Made by a program: the position numbers and the translations under genes. A stretch of DNA of 64,000 nt, from positions 1 to 64,000 of the forward strand of contig CAZKAQ010000005.1 in the NCBI GenBank assembly GCA_964550655.1. Reading direction: 5' to 3'. Below are positions 27,644 to 36,607 of this stretch, piece by piece (the stretch's first letter is position 1; the number at the start of each line of letters is the position of its first letter). The notes beneath the pieces are model-generated. The model saw only the letters and a list, made by a program, of their open reading frames with translations, was not told the DNA's origin and did no database searches. This DNA comes from GCA-1730015 sp964550655 (GTDB lineage Bacteria > Pseudomonadota > Gammaproteobacteria > Granulosicoccales > Granulosicoccaceae).

Positions 27644-28237
27644 TTAGTTTGCGTCTTCCTTTTTAGGAAAAACCCGAATCCCGACAGAGACGGACGCCAA
27701 CACAACTGCAGACCAGATTAGAAAATTACCTATATTGTTGAACCACGAAGTTGCAGTTAACACTGCTAAGGCAAAAAAGAATTTGGAAATATTTTGTGAG
27801 AACGCCTTGTACTTACCGAATTTATTTGCCCCTTTCACTTGAGTGCCTCTTAGAAAAGTCGAGGCTATGTCCAGGGCAAACAAAATAAGAAAACCTACCT
27901 TGTGAATCGCTGACCAGAACAGAAACAGCGTGCTGTAGGTAATGAATTTATCAGCCAGGGGGTCAAGGACCTTGCCGTATTTTGTTACCTGCCCGGTTTC
28001 CCTTGCCAGAGCGCCGTCAACAATATCAAAAATGATAACGATGGTGATAACAACAAGGGCAATAGTCCCAAATAATTGCCATGGCATTCCCGTCGATTGC
28101 GACAGTTCAGTTTTATATATCCAGGTCAGCCAGCCCGGAATAAAAATAAACAGTCGCCCCCAGGTAACCTGGTTTGGTGTGACGCCCAGATCATAGCCAA
28201 TCCATCGAACAAATTTTCGGAAATATCTCTGTGCCAC
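27644..28237 (-). CDS. CDP-alcohol phosphatidyltransferase family protein
   Basis: This 197-residue inner-membrane enzyme has five or six helices and transfers a phosphatidyl group from a CDP-lipid to an alcohol in phospholipid synthesis. The catalytic motif is complete: D71, D74-G75, A78-R79, G88, D92 and D96 (DIVDGALARETGQ and YGKVLDPLADK). It resembles PgsA-like enzymes, but the alcohol cannot be deduced. The GTG start at 28237 is preceded by CAGGAGAG at six bases. Confidence 0.9.
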   Translation of the reverse strand: MAQRYFRKFVRWIGYDLGVTPNQVTWGRLFIFIPGWLTWIYKTELSQSTGMPWQLFGTIALVVITIVIIFDIVDGALARETGQVTKYGKVLDPLADKFITYSTLFLFWSAIHKVGFLILFALDIASTFLRGTQVKGANKFGKYKAFSQNISKFFFALAVLTATSWFNNIGNFLIWSAVVLASVSVGIRVFPKKEDAN

Positions 28238-28422
28238 ACGAACTCTCCTGCCAATCTAATTTTGCATCTTCTACCAGCTAAAGCCATTGTATTACAATCT
28301 TTACTAACGTTGTCCATATCTACCACATTTGTATCCAGGCAGTATTTTCTAATATCTGGCTGCAAGCCTGAAATGGACCTCTGTGAGTAATTGCGGTCGC
28401 AGCTTTTAACTCGGACAATCGA

Positions 28423-29499
28423 CTAAAATTTGGAGGAACAATAAATTGTCGGGCTACCGTTAATAATCCCGTCAAAAATAATCATGAATTTATATTGGCA
28501 GTCATCGTCAGCGCCACGCTCATCCTGCAGTGCTAAAATCCCCTCGGCCTTACCTTGACTAACCTCAATACTACCCAGTTTTTTTATATAGGCTTCAGTA
28601 TCATCATGGTCTTTTCCCGGCACCATATCCAGGCCATTCCAATGATAAACCTGATACGGACCGGGTGCATCACCCACCGGCCCGGAAACAAGCAGGAAAC
28701 CATCATCAACGTTTGCCATACCCCGGATTCCACCTCCTTCAAGTTTTACCAAAAGCAGTTCTGCTGAACTTACAGGTTGCTCAAAAGTGAATTTTAACAC
28801 CGGCACATAATTGCCAAGGAATACAGGCCCGCGAAAGCCAACATAAATCCATCCATCATCAACCGCTATTCCTTCAATATCGACACCATTTTCTTTACCG
28901 GGAATCTCACTGAAAGTCTTCAGGGCTTCATGATCTGAAATAATACCTCTCAGGGATATGCTCTTTATTGATAACGATTGTGCCTGCTGATCTACTTCGA
29001 TCCGATGCAGCCAGTCGCGACCCGGCTCATCTTTTATTTCTGCTTGAGTAAACGTACTGCGATTTCTCTTAACTGATTTTTTTGAACGAGTTTTTTTTCT
29101 CCTGGAAGAGTGCGAGCCAACAACATAGATAAAATTTCCGTCAACCGCTATACCTTCAATATCCAGTTCTCCACCGCCACCTGTATCATCCGGAAGCGAA
29201 ATATCGCTGTGTACCGTGTACTGGCTATCTTTATGCTTCGATAGCAACTGTATTATATTACGATTCTTGTCAGGCCCGACCGCTTCATCCCCACCAATCA
29301 CCAGATAGGGACCCACCTTCCCTATGGCACTCAAGTCTTTTGCGGACCTGATACAACCGGCATTTATTTCTTCGGATTCACATTGGGTAGCACTACTGTT
29401 GTCAACAAAACGAGCCGACCCCTTATCGATCAACTCGGCCAACAGAGGACTACCATAGACCAGCGATACAAATATAACAATGAAGCTGTGCGCCCTCAT
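28423..29499 (-). CDS. DUF3616 domain protein, exported
   Basis: This 358-residue exported protein has a signal peptide ending PLLAELID. The body contains repeated propeller-like phrases, ELDIEGIAVDGNFIYVVGSHS and GVDIEGIAVDDGWIYVGFRG, which are the hallmark of DUF3616 and suggest a beta-propeller. A basic insertion (RRKKTRSKKSVKRNR) interrupts one blade. Two cysteines near the N-terminus (TQCESEEINAGC) and two near the C-terminus could form disulfides. Function unknown. Confidence 0.85.
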   Translation of the reverse strand: MRAHSFIVIFVSLVYGSPLLAELIDKGSARFVDNSSATQCESEEINAGCIRSAKDLSAIGKVGPYLVIGGDEAVGPDKNRNIIQLLSKHKDSQYTVHSDISLPDDTGGGGELDIEGIAVDGNFIYVVGSHSSRRKKTRSKKSVKRNRSTFTQAEIKDEPGRDWLHRIEVDQQAQSLSIKSISLRGIISDHEALKTFSEIPGKENGVDIEGIAVDDGWIYVGFRGPVFLGNYVPVLKFTFEQPVSSAELLLVKLEGGGIRGMANVDDGFLLVSGPVGDAPGPYQVYHWNGLDMVPGKDHDDTEAYIKKLGSIEVSQGKAEGILALQDERGADDDCQYKFMIIFDGIINGSPTIYCSSKF

Positions 29500-29908
29500 C
29501 TTGTTTACCTAAGTTGAGTGTCGAATGATAAGTCGCACCATATTACTATGAGACTCCGGGTGATTTCTGCTGTACATCACCTTACTTCGTACTGATTATC
29601 CGATTGCCCTGGTATTTTCAGAAACGCATCATCGAACTGGTTTCCGTGGCAGACACCGCTACCACGCACCTTGAGCCACCACAGGAAAGAGTTGATTGAT
29701 ATCGTGGGATTCTTTCAAAGCAGTTTGCCAGACCCGTGACCAAATCGAAGTACACAGATGACAGGCCTTTTCGAGCAGTTATCAAACAGCAATCCAGCAG
29801 CTGATTGCTACCACACGGACGCGATTACTGTGTGCTTCAGTGTTGGCCGGATTTATCAGGTAATCTTATTCTACAGTGACCTATATAGCTTATAGCAGTC
29901 AGTGCTGG
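29500..29908. other. Intergenic region, possibly decayed coding sequence
   Basis: Short protein-like stretches on the plus strand (for example RKELIDIVGFFQSSLPDP ended by a stop near 29740) suggest an eroded gene, but I cannot assign it. No hairpin or repeat of note. Confidence 0.3.
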
Positions 29909-30133
29909 CTATTCGTTATAATATTCAGCACCGTGAGTTGCCTGAAACCAATCCGGACGGCCGTCGTTGTCATTAGCGGCCTGTTGTGACTCCAGAGGTG
30001 TTGTTATGACCTTATCTCCAGCATCACTGTACGCATATGTATTGGAGTGTTCGACCCCTTCGGCACCAGGGCGATTGAGATCGTTCCGGTTAAAAGCCAG
30101 GAAATTTATCAGTCTGTTTTTTAGCATTTTCAT
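29909..30133 (-). CDS. Small hypothetical protein
   Basis: A 74-residue frame begins MKMLKNRLINFLAFNRNDL and ends GAEYYNE. It is polar after a short amphipathic start and has no recognised domain. AGG lies about 11 bases upstream of the ATG. It follows a calcium-binding-repeat fragment on the same strand and may be part of the same decayed region. Confidence 0.35.
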   Translation of the reverse strand: MKMLKNRLINFLAFNRNDLNRPGAEGVEHSNTYAYSDAGDKVITTPLESQQAANDNDGRPDWFQATHGAEYYNE

Positions 30134-30211
30134 CAACGATAACCTTGAGCCATACTCTATATTGGCGGCAAGAATACAGAGACTGAATAATATTTTCTGT
30201 AACTTTATGTG

Positions 30212-30469
30212 TCATGACGTTAGTTGTTTAGCATCAGCTGGATCGAGGCTGCCACTTCCTGTTATCAGTTGTGCGACCGGATCTCCATTTTCTACATCAA
30301 CAAAGTCAGCAACGCCGTCACCTTTAAGGCCTACATCGGTTTCAAGGCTGTCGGGAATAGCATCAGCATCGCTGTCCTGATCAATGAAGTTACCCGGTAG
30401 GTCACCATCTAAATCGTCATTGCCTTCTATCAGATCAGGGATGCAATCCCCGTCAGAGTCATTATCCAT
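30212..30469 (-). pseudogene. Fragment with thrombospondin type-3-like calcium-binding repeats
   Basis: The 85-residue frame is made of Asp-rich calcium-binding repeats (DNDSDGDCIPDLIEGNDD, DQDSDADAIPDSLETD). It resembles the C-terminal repeat zone of the giant protein at 40258-53541 (DDDNDGIPDLIEG). There is no signal peptide and no sorting tail, and a stop lies shortly upstream of the ATG. I read it as the leftover C-terminal part of another surface protein. It could also be a short intact secreted-domain protein if the true start is missed. Confidence 0.6.
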
Positions 30470-30881
30470 AAATTGCCACGAGCGCTTACGGATTATCCGA
30501 CATTTTTACAGTTAGAAATCCTGAATATTCTTTGTCGCTACGGCATTACCTGCAAACCAAATAGACCTACATGTAGAATCGGAAAATAGGACAGCCCGAA
30601 GGAACTCAGAGTATCTGACCGTCAACGTCTTGTTTGACTATTCTTAAACAACCAGCTTTTTCAAGTGAGTAGACGAGTAAGTTAGACATACTATGAATAA
30701 GTTTACTCTATCTTGTTTGTTAAACACTCACCGTTTACTGGTGACTGGTGATATTACACATAATGTGACCCACTTCTCATATTTAAGATGAACTTTTTAC
30801 AACAGCAGGAGTAGTCTTCGACAGACATATAAACAAGAGAGAGGAATTATTTCGATCTTCTCTCAAGAGTTGAGGTATTTC
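30470..30881. other. Intergenic region upstream of the alginate lyase
   Basis: No gene seen. GAGG (30872-30875) before the GTG at 30882 is the likely ribosome-binding site of the lyase. Confidence 0.45.
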
Positions 30882-33227
30882 GTGATAGCTACAAAACGCA
30901 ATTCGATTTTAACCGTAATCAGCTTAAGCCTGCTTGTCACATCGTGTGGTTCTTCTGATGATGTTACATCAGATGATATTACATCATCTGTTATTAATGC
31001 ATCTGAAGCCGTTGTCACTTTGCGTAAAGCTAACGCGACAAGTTTTTCCATCGACGGTGGTGCTGACGCGTCATACAACCAGAGTATAAACCTGATATCT
31101 TTTGATTCATTTAGTTCTGATCAACAGTGGTTAGAGCTGGATCGGGGAAACGGATACTATTCGTATCAAAAGCGTGACACCGAATTTTGCATGGATGGGC
31201 AAGACGGAGGAAGCAACGGCCAAAACGTCATACTGTGGCCCTGCGAAGAGAACAACTATAACCAGCACTGGAACAAAGTAGATATCAGTACAACGTTTCG
31301 CTTTGAGAAGCGCAACGCACCGGAATATTCAATCTCTGGCGGTAACGGCGGCGCAAATGCACAGCTTGTTAGCCTATTGCCTTCCGACGACGACGATGCC
31401 GATCAACTATGGTTTCTGACAAAACAGGGAGCAAGTAGCGGCAGTAACCTGGTCACAAACGGTACGTTTGAAGACAAACTCGAAGATTGGAGTCAGATTG
31501 AACCTGCCTTTGAATCCGGTGTTGCCTACGAGGGGGACAATTCCGTTAAACTGGAAGATTTCGGCTCAGTATCGCAGCGTCTGATCCTGCAACCCAACAC
31601 ACAATACAAAATTTCCGCGGTGGTAGAAGGCGATGCCGCAATTGGCATTCAAGTCGGTGGCCAGACCTTCAGCAAGAGGGGTGACAATGACGACTACACG
31701 CCTGTAACGCTCGAGTTTAATAGCGGCAACAATGACAATGGAGTACTCTTCGGCAGAGCGGCATCTGACACCAGCCGAATCGATAATTTTGAAGTTTACT
31801 CCGTCGACGGTGATGATAACTCACAACCATCCCCGCCGGTGCCAAACGAGCCTCCAACCCCGGGTCCTGAATCTAATCCCCAGTCTGAACCTGATCCTCA
31901 GTCTGAACCTGATGAACCATCGAATCCGTCACCGACCCCTCTGCCAGATCCGTCGGATGACTTTGATATTGAGTTCGGTACCTCATCAAACAGGTCCGGA
32001 CTGCGCGATCTAAACGGAGCGACGGTATCGGGAAATATTTATGTCGAGGTCAATCCCGCATCACAGATAGATCAGGTCTTGTTTTATATCGACAACACAA
32101 ATTTGTCAGGTACACCGACGCAAACAGAGAATGTTCCACCGTTCGATCTGCAAGGTACTACTTCCAATGGAGGGCGGCCTTTCAATACAAACAATCTCTC
32201 TAGCGGCGCACATACACTTTCAGTGCGTGTACTTTTTAACGATGGATCCAGAGAGACCGGTACAGTGAGCTTTGCGGTCAACAACGGCAACGGCGGCGGT
32301 AATAATCCAGCACCTACGCCTGCACCCACTCCTACACCTGATCCCACTCCCGATAATGGCAGTTTTGGTTTAAACCCGAACGCCGATCCCTGGGAAAACT
32401 TCGATCTGATTGACGTATGGGCACTGGATACACCGGCACCACGTTCAAACGATGGCTGCAGGGCTGAAAGAACTGATGAAGATGAGTGGAACGATATCTC
32501 AAATGCCTCCGCACAGTTCATCTTTACGCATTCTGACGGTGGAATGCGTTTCACAACGCGTATCGACGGTCAGACTACCAGTGACAATTGCAACAGTGGC
32601 TTTGTCCGTTCAGAGCTCCGTGAGATGCTTCGTGCAGGCGACACAAGCATCAGCACAACCGGCGTTAATGAAAACAACTGGAAGCTAGGCTATCAACCGG
32701 GCAACCCAAACAACTGGGGTGGCGAAAACGGTGAAATGCATGCGACATTGCGAGTTAACGAAGTAACCACCACGGGTGACTCTAACCAGGTAGGTCGCGT
32801 CATTATCGGGCAAATACACGCTGATGACGATGAACCGCTGCGTCTGTATTATCGCAAGCGCGTTGGTCAGTCCAGGGGCTGTATCTATTTCTCACATGAA
32901 ATCCGTGGAAGTGACGATGTAGATTTCTTTATGATCGGCAATGAAGCCTGTACTTCCGGTCCGTCGAACGGTATCGATTTGGACGAGCTGTTTTCCTATT
33001 CGATAATAAACGAAGATGAGGAAATCACGGTGATCATTCGTCGCGGCGATCGCGACGGTCCAATCATTGCGCAACGGACGATCGATATGAATGATCTCGA
33101 CAGTGGCTACGACCGTTCGGATGAGTGGATGTATTTCAAGGCAGGTGCATACACACAGAACAACACCGGTGACGACAGCGACGGAGATATAGTGACCTTC
33201 TATCGTCTGTCTAAATCACACGACTAG
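30882..33227 (+). CDS. Multidomain PL7 alginate lyase lipoprotein
   Basis: This 781-residue lipoprotein depolymerises alginate or a related polyuronate. A lipobox (LLVTSCGSSDD) is followed by a ricin-like carbohydrate-binding region with QxW-type ends (about residues 40-185), a carbohydrate-binding-like beta domain (NLVTNGTFEDKLEDWSQ, about 190-310), a Pro/Ser-rich linker, an Ig-like domain (about 365-465), a second linker of PTPTPDPTPD type, and the polysaccharide lyase family 7 domain (about 495-780). Catalytic signatures are RSELRE (about 576), QIH (about 644) and YFKAGAY (about 751). I chose GTG 30882 because GAGG precedes it. Its TAG stop lies in the CTAG end of an inverted-repeat element. 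Confidence 0.9.
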   Translation: MIATKRNSILTVISLSLLVTSCGSSDDVTSDDITSSVINASEAVVTLRKANATSFSIDGGADASYNQSINLISFDSFSSDQQWLELDRGNGYYSYQKRDTEFCMDGQDGGSNGQNVILWPCEENNYNQHWNKVDISTTFRFEKRNAPEYSISGGNGGANAQLVSLLPSDDDDADQLWFLTKQGASSGSNLVTNGTFEDKLEDWSQIEPAFESGVAYEGDNSVKLEDFGSVSQRLILQPNTQYKISAVVEGDAAIGIQVGGQTFSKRGDNDDYTPVTLEFNSGNNDNGVLFGRAASDTSRIDNFEVYSVDGDDNSQPSPPVPNEPPTPGPESNPQSEPDPQSEPDEPSNPSPTPLPDPSDDFDIEFGTSSNRSGLRDLNGATVSGNIYVEVNPASQIDQVLFYIDNTNLSGTPTQTENVPPFDLQGTTSNGGRPFNTNNLSSGAHTLSVRVLFNDGSRETGTVSFAVNNGNGGGNNPAPTPAPTPTPDPTPDNGSFGLNPNADPWENFDLIDVWALDTPAPRSNDGCRAERTDEDEWNDISNASAQFIFTHSDGGMRFTTRIDGQTTSDNCNSGFVRSELREMLRAGDTSISTTGVNENNWKLGYQPGNPNNWGGENGEMHATLRVNEVTTTGDSNQVGRVIIGQIHADDDEPLRLYYRKRVGQSRGCIYFSHEIRGSDDVDFFMIGNEACTSGPSNGIDLDELFSYSIINEDEEITVIIRRGDRDGPIIAQRTIDMNDLDSGYDRSDEWMYFKAGAYTQNNTGDDSDGDIVTFYRLSKSHD

Positions 33228-33391
33228 GAGTCTGCGCGGCAGAAGTCTGTGTAGCGAGAACGCGCCATGGCGAGGGCGTTTTTACGATCATTTAAGGCGC
33301 ATAGTTATTCATACGCAACGAAAATGATCGATAAAAACGCACCGTCAGGGTACGTTCGCAGTAGCAGAGGTTCTGCCGCGCAGACTCCTAG
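33224..33391. mobile_element. 168-bp palindromic CTAG element, second family
   Basis: A perfect 21-bp terminal inverted repeat (33224-33244 and 33371-33391) begins ctaggagtctgcgcggcag. The two arms continue to pair imperfectly through gcgtttttacgatcattt and its counterpart, so the whole unit can fold into one long hairpin. The left CTAG contains the TAG stop of the alginate lyase gene; the right CTAG is shared with the next element. No transposase. Confidence 0.85.
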
Positions 33392-33554
33392 CCCGAACTA
33401 TTCATGAAATGGCGAGCATATGGCGCAGAGATTTGTTTTCACAGTGAATTTTCTTCTTGCGTCGAATACTTATTGATATTTGCAAAAGAAAAAATTTGCT
33501 GTGGAATCAAAGATCAAGCGAGATGCCGTCGATTTCGTGAATAGTTCGGGCTAG
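33388..33554. mobile_element. 167-bp inverted-repeat element, copy B
   Basis: This copy has the same length and interior as copy A at 26767-26933. Its terminal repeats (33388-33410 and 33532-33554) differ from each other at one base and carry gaactatt instead of ggactatt. Its left CTAG is also the right CTAG of the palindromic element before it. Confidence 0.87.
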
Positions 33555-33574
33555 TAGTCCGTCTGCCAGGTACT

Positions 33575-33757
33575 ATCATTACAGCTGTTCGCGCAGCTGT
33601 AATGATTCTGAACCATATTAGCGTTTTCACTGAGAAACGACATACAAGCCAATCAACTAAATATCCCCCGGCAAAGCCGGGGGGATTAACTTATGAGCCG
33701 CTCAAAGCGGCAACGGGCGCTTAGCGGCCCTTAAATTTGAGAGCCAAAGTTGGCTTG
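33575..33757. ncRNA. Array of five hairpins, candidate structured RNA or IS-end relic
   Basis: Five stem-loops follow one another: 33575-33606 (13-bp stem, ATCATTACAGCTG), 33665-33683 (CCCCCGGC-aaa-GCCGGGGG), 33697-33711 (GCCGCT-caa-AGCGGC), 33715-33730 (GGGCGC-tta-GCGGCCC) and 33742-33755 (AGCCAA-ag-TTGGCT). Most have three-base loops. There is no open frame and no T-run. It recalls the hairpin-rich ends of IS200/IS605 elements, but no tnpA or tnpB is nearby. Confidence 0.5.
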
Positions 33758-33875
33758 CTCGTTAACGCAATTGATCCAAGTCACCGCTCTTCCGCTTCCT
33801 GATTTCGTATGTAGTCTCGAACCATTATTCAACTCGTCCTACAGTTGTGATCAAGTCTGCTTTTACAACAAAGTA

Positions 33876-35957
33876 TCAAGGTTTAAAAGAGCGAACATAA
33901 TCTTTTAGTGCCACGATTTCCGCCTCAGACAAAATACTCTTCCACGGTGGCATGGCTGGACTTTGCCCGACAGCCGCGCCCCCTTCTTTAATCGCAATAA
34001 GGATTTCTTCATCGCTGCGCCACTGATGAAATTCAGCGCTTTGAAAACTTGGTACCCAGGCACCCAGTTTCAGAGAATCCGGCCCATCTGCCGCTCCCTC
34101 AACACCGTGGCATCTTGCGCAGTTTGTGTTGTATAAAGATTTTGCCTCAGCCGCGTCTATCGTGGCTCCGGCACTGCTCGCTATTCCAACGGCGGGGGCT
34201 GCGAACTCTTCGTCTCCACCCACCAATCGAAAAACCAAACCAGTTGGCTCGCTAAGTTTACCCAGAGCGGTTACCAACAGCTCTCCTTCGGGGCCGTTGA
34301 CCAAAGAGGTAATACCGGCCTGAGCAACGAGAGGACTTCGAGTGATGCGGGCTACCTCGTCAACAGGCTCACCGGTAGCAGGCATTGAGAAGATTTCGCC
34401 GGAGTAGTTATCTCCGAAAAGATATTGTCCCTGCAACTCCGGAAACTCTGCACCACGATAAACTGACCCCCCAATTGCAGCTCGTAAAAGTGCCGTGTGC
34501 TCATAAGCATAGACCGGTGCCTGTTCTTCACCCAACAAACTCTCTGGTCGAGCGGTTCCCGTTTCAGCGTTACCTTCGACAAATGGAAACTGGTAGTTTT
34601 TACCTTTGACAATCAGATTGATCTCTTCCCACACTGTTGAGCCTACGTCACCGGCCCACAAGTTTCCGGTTTGTTCATCAAAAGAAATACGGAACGGATT
34701 CCGAAGCCCGTGAGCCCAATATTCTTCAAGCACCCCTGCCTGCCCGACGTAAGGGTTGTCATTGGGAATAAAATAATTAGCGGTCTTGCCATCCGTAGGC
34801 TGACGAGGCGGCGGATGACTGATATCTCCGCCGGTTTCATCAACATCCAGCCTCATTACACCACCAACGAATGAACAATCGATTCGCTGATGGCAATCAG
34901 TATTTGTAGCGTCACCCACAGACAGGTATAAAAAGCCATCCGGACCAAACTCAAGTCCACCACCGTTGTGGTAGCCACCGTTGTCGCGATTTTGCTCGAT
35001 TAATTTAAGTTCACTTGCCGAGCGAGAGTCCGTATCCGGCAGTGATACATCAAAGCGGCTCAGGTAGTTGGTCTGGGATTCTTCCGTATACGATGTGTAG
35101 AACATGTAGAGGAAAGGCTTGGACTCGTCTTTGAATTGAGGATGGAAATCAAAACCCAGCGCGCCATTCTCAAACTCTACGAAACCAACAGCTGCTGACA
35201 GGTCAATCACGAGCGTCTTGTTGGTACCAGCCGGGTAATCAGCACTGTAAATGCTACCGGATCGTTCTAATACATAGATAGTGTCATCGTCACCGGGTGC
35301 AAATCTGACCATAATCGGTTGCAGAAAAGTAGTGTCAGAGAGGATCGGTTTCAGTTGATACGGGTAATCACTAGCGACGTTAGCTGATATACGTTTTTCG
35401 GTTATCCAGTTCGCAAAATTCCGATCTGCCAGAAACTGCCGTGCAAGAACCAGCGGGCTAAGCGCAAAAATCAAAACCAACCAGACAGGGGGCTTTTTCA
35501 ACAATCCAAACAGATCTTTTACCAGACTCCAGAGCCGCACACCGAGACCTGATTTTTCAGCAGCACCGAGTACCAGGTAGGCGATAGCAAACAGAAGAAT
35601 ACAAATGAGGCTGGTGTCGAGTAATAATTCAGGACTGAAATTCACAGTAGTGAATATAAACAGGTACAACGAAGCGGCCACAATGCCCACCATCAGGACA
35701 TAAACCTCTTGTGCTGTGCGACGCGACGTGGAAAAAACTCCCCACCCGAGAAAAAGGCGACCAGCCAAAAATGCCCCGCCACAAAATGCAAGAAATACCT
35801 TGAGATTAGTCAGGATATCAGCGGTGCTAAAATCCACCTCGGGCAAATAGAGCAACCAGTCTGGTATCAGACGAAAATTGTCAGCCAAATAACTGCCGAG
35901 CAATACTGAAACTGCTACCAGCACCAACTGCAGCACAAGCCTCAAGGCGTATGACAT
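33876..35957 (-). CDS. Membrane PQQ-type sugar dehydrogenase fused to cytochrome c
   Basis: This 693-residue protein joins three modules. Residues 1 to about 180 contain five or six membrane helices. Residues about 200-575 form a glucose/sorbosone dehydrogenase propeller (GGYHNGGGLEFGPDGFLYLS, HGLRNPFRISFD, AGDVGSTVWEEINLI). Residues about 610-693 are a monohaem cytochrome c (NTNCARCHGVEG; axial Met probably in SPAMPPWK). The layout suggests periplasmic oxidation of a sugar with electrons passed through the attached haem toward the membrane. AGGAAA precedes the ATG. The same enzyme and cytochrome occur as separate genes at 9170-10908. Confidence 0.88.
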   Translation of the reverse strand: MSYALRLVLQLVLVAVSVLLGSYLADNFRLIPDWLLYLPEVDFSTADILTNLKVFLAFCGGAFLAGRLFLGWGVFSTSRRTAQEVYVLMVGIVAASLYLFIFTTVNFSPELLLDTSLICILLFAIAYLVLGAAEKSGLGVRLWSLVKDLFGLLKKPPVWLVLIFALSPLVLARQFLADRNFANWITEKRISANVASDYPYQLKPILSDTTFLQPIMVRFAPGDDDTIYVLERSGSIYSADYPAGTNKTLVIDLSAAVGFVEFENGALGFDFHPQFKDESKPFLYMFYTSYTEESQTNYLSRFDVSLPDTDSRSASELKLIEQNRDNGGYHNGGGLEFGPDGFLYLSVGDATNTDCHQRIDCSFVGGVMRLDVDETGGDISHPPPRQPTDGKTANYFIPNDNPYVGQAGVLEEYWAHGLRNPFRISFDEQTGNLWAGDVGSTVWEEINLIVKGKNYQFPFVEGNAETGTARPESLLGEEQAPVYAYEHTALLRAAIGGSVYRGAEFPELQGQYLFGDNYSGEIFSMPATGEPVDEVARITRSPLVAQAGITSLVNGPEGELLVTALGKLSEPTGLVFRLVGGDEEFAAPAVGIASSAGATIDAAEAKSLYNTNCARCHGVEGAADGPDSLKLGAWVPSFQSAEFHQWRSDEEILIAIKEGGAAVGQSPAMPPWKSILSEAEIVALKDYVRSFKP

Positions 35958-36593
35958 TTGATTTCCTGTATTCGAATGTATTTGATCGACTTGTTATTCC
36001 GAACTCTGTTATCCAAATGACTCAGTAAATTAGACGAACCCTGTAATGATGACTGTGCTAACAGGCAGTAATCACATGTAATCTCTATAGGTTCGCGCCA
36101 TGAAAGTTCGCACCACGGCGGGGAGACACACAGATTTGGAAACGGATTTCAGGCCATCATCGCGAGGCCATCATGGTACGTATCGGACGGTAAATTATAA
36201 CACCACAAAGTACTCACGCAACTATGGAGCCAAAAATTGAACGTGTGTCACAAACTGTTTCAACAGGTCTGGAAAGTCGGGTGACTGATCTGCCAACACA
36301 TCCGCACTATCATCGCTGCGCGAACTTTAGCGCCTGGAGCCAAAGCAAATTGTTCCATGATGGATTTATTGCCAATGTAAATTGGACATTCCCAAGATCA
36401 GCTTGTCGAGGAAAAAGCAGCACAGGCATTGCAAAAAAAGAAACTGAGATCGACTTCTATGAGATCCGTCGGAAAGACTCGCAATTCATTAAAAATCATA
36501 CGTGGCGCCATAGCTCAAACCCGCCAACGAAAGCTCAATATATCCACCATACTCAGGAATAAGCTATGACAACACACTGATGTTACGTCATAA
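35958..36593. other. Intergenic region with doubtful short frames
   Basis: A plus-strand frame at 36224-36562 has no ribosome-binding site or family signature. An overlapping frame reads QLVEEKAAQALQKKKLRS and may be a relic of a lost gene. I call no gene here. Confidence 0.35.
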
Positions 36594-36607
36594 CTAGCCG
36601 GACTATT
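36594..36607. repeat. Remnant terminal repeat of the 167-bp element
   Basis: The 14 bp ctagccggactatt match the element end (ctagcccggactatt) with one base missing. They overlap the stop codon of the glycosyltransferase gene on the minus strand. Confidence 0.5.

Noticed and set aside
33224..33391. Considered as an ordinary Rho-independent terminator of the alginate lyase gene
   Set aside because: The perfect inverted ends, CTAG borders, length of 168 bp and adjacency to a second element fit a mobile unit better, although it may also terminate transcription.
36224..36562. 112-codon plus-strand frame
   Set aside because: No ribosome-binding site, no recognisable domain, and a competing frame looks more protein-like; at best a relic.
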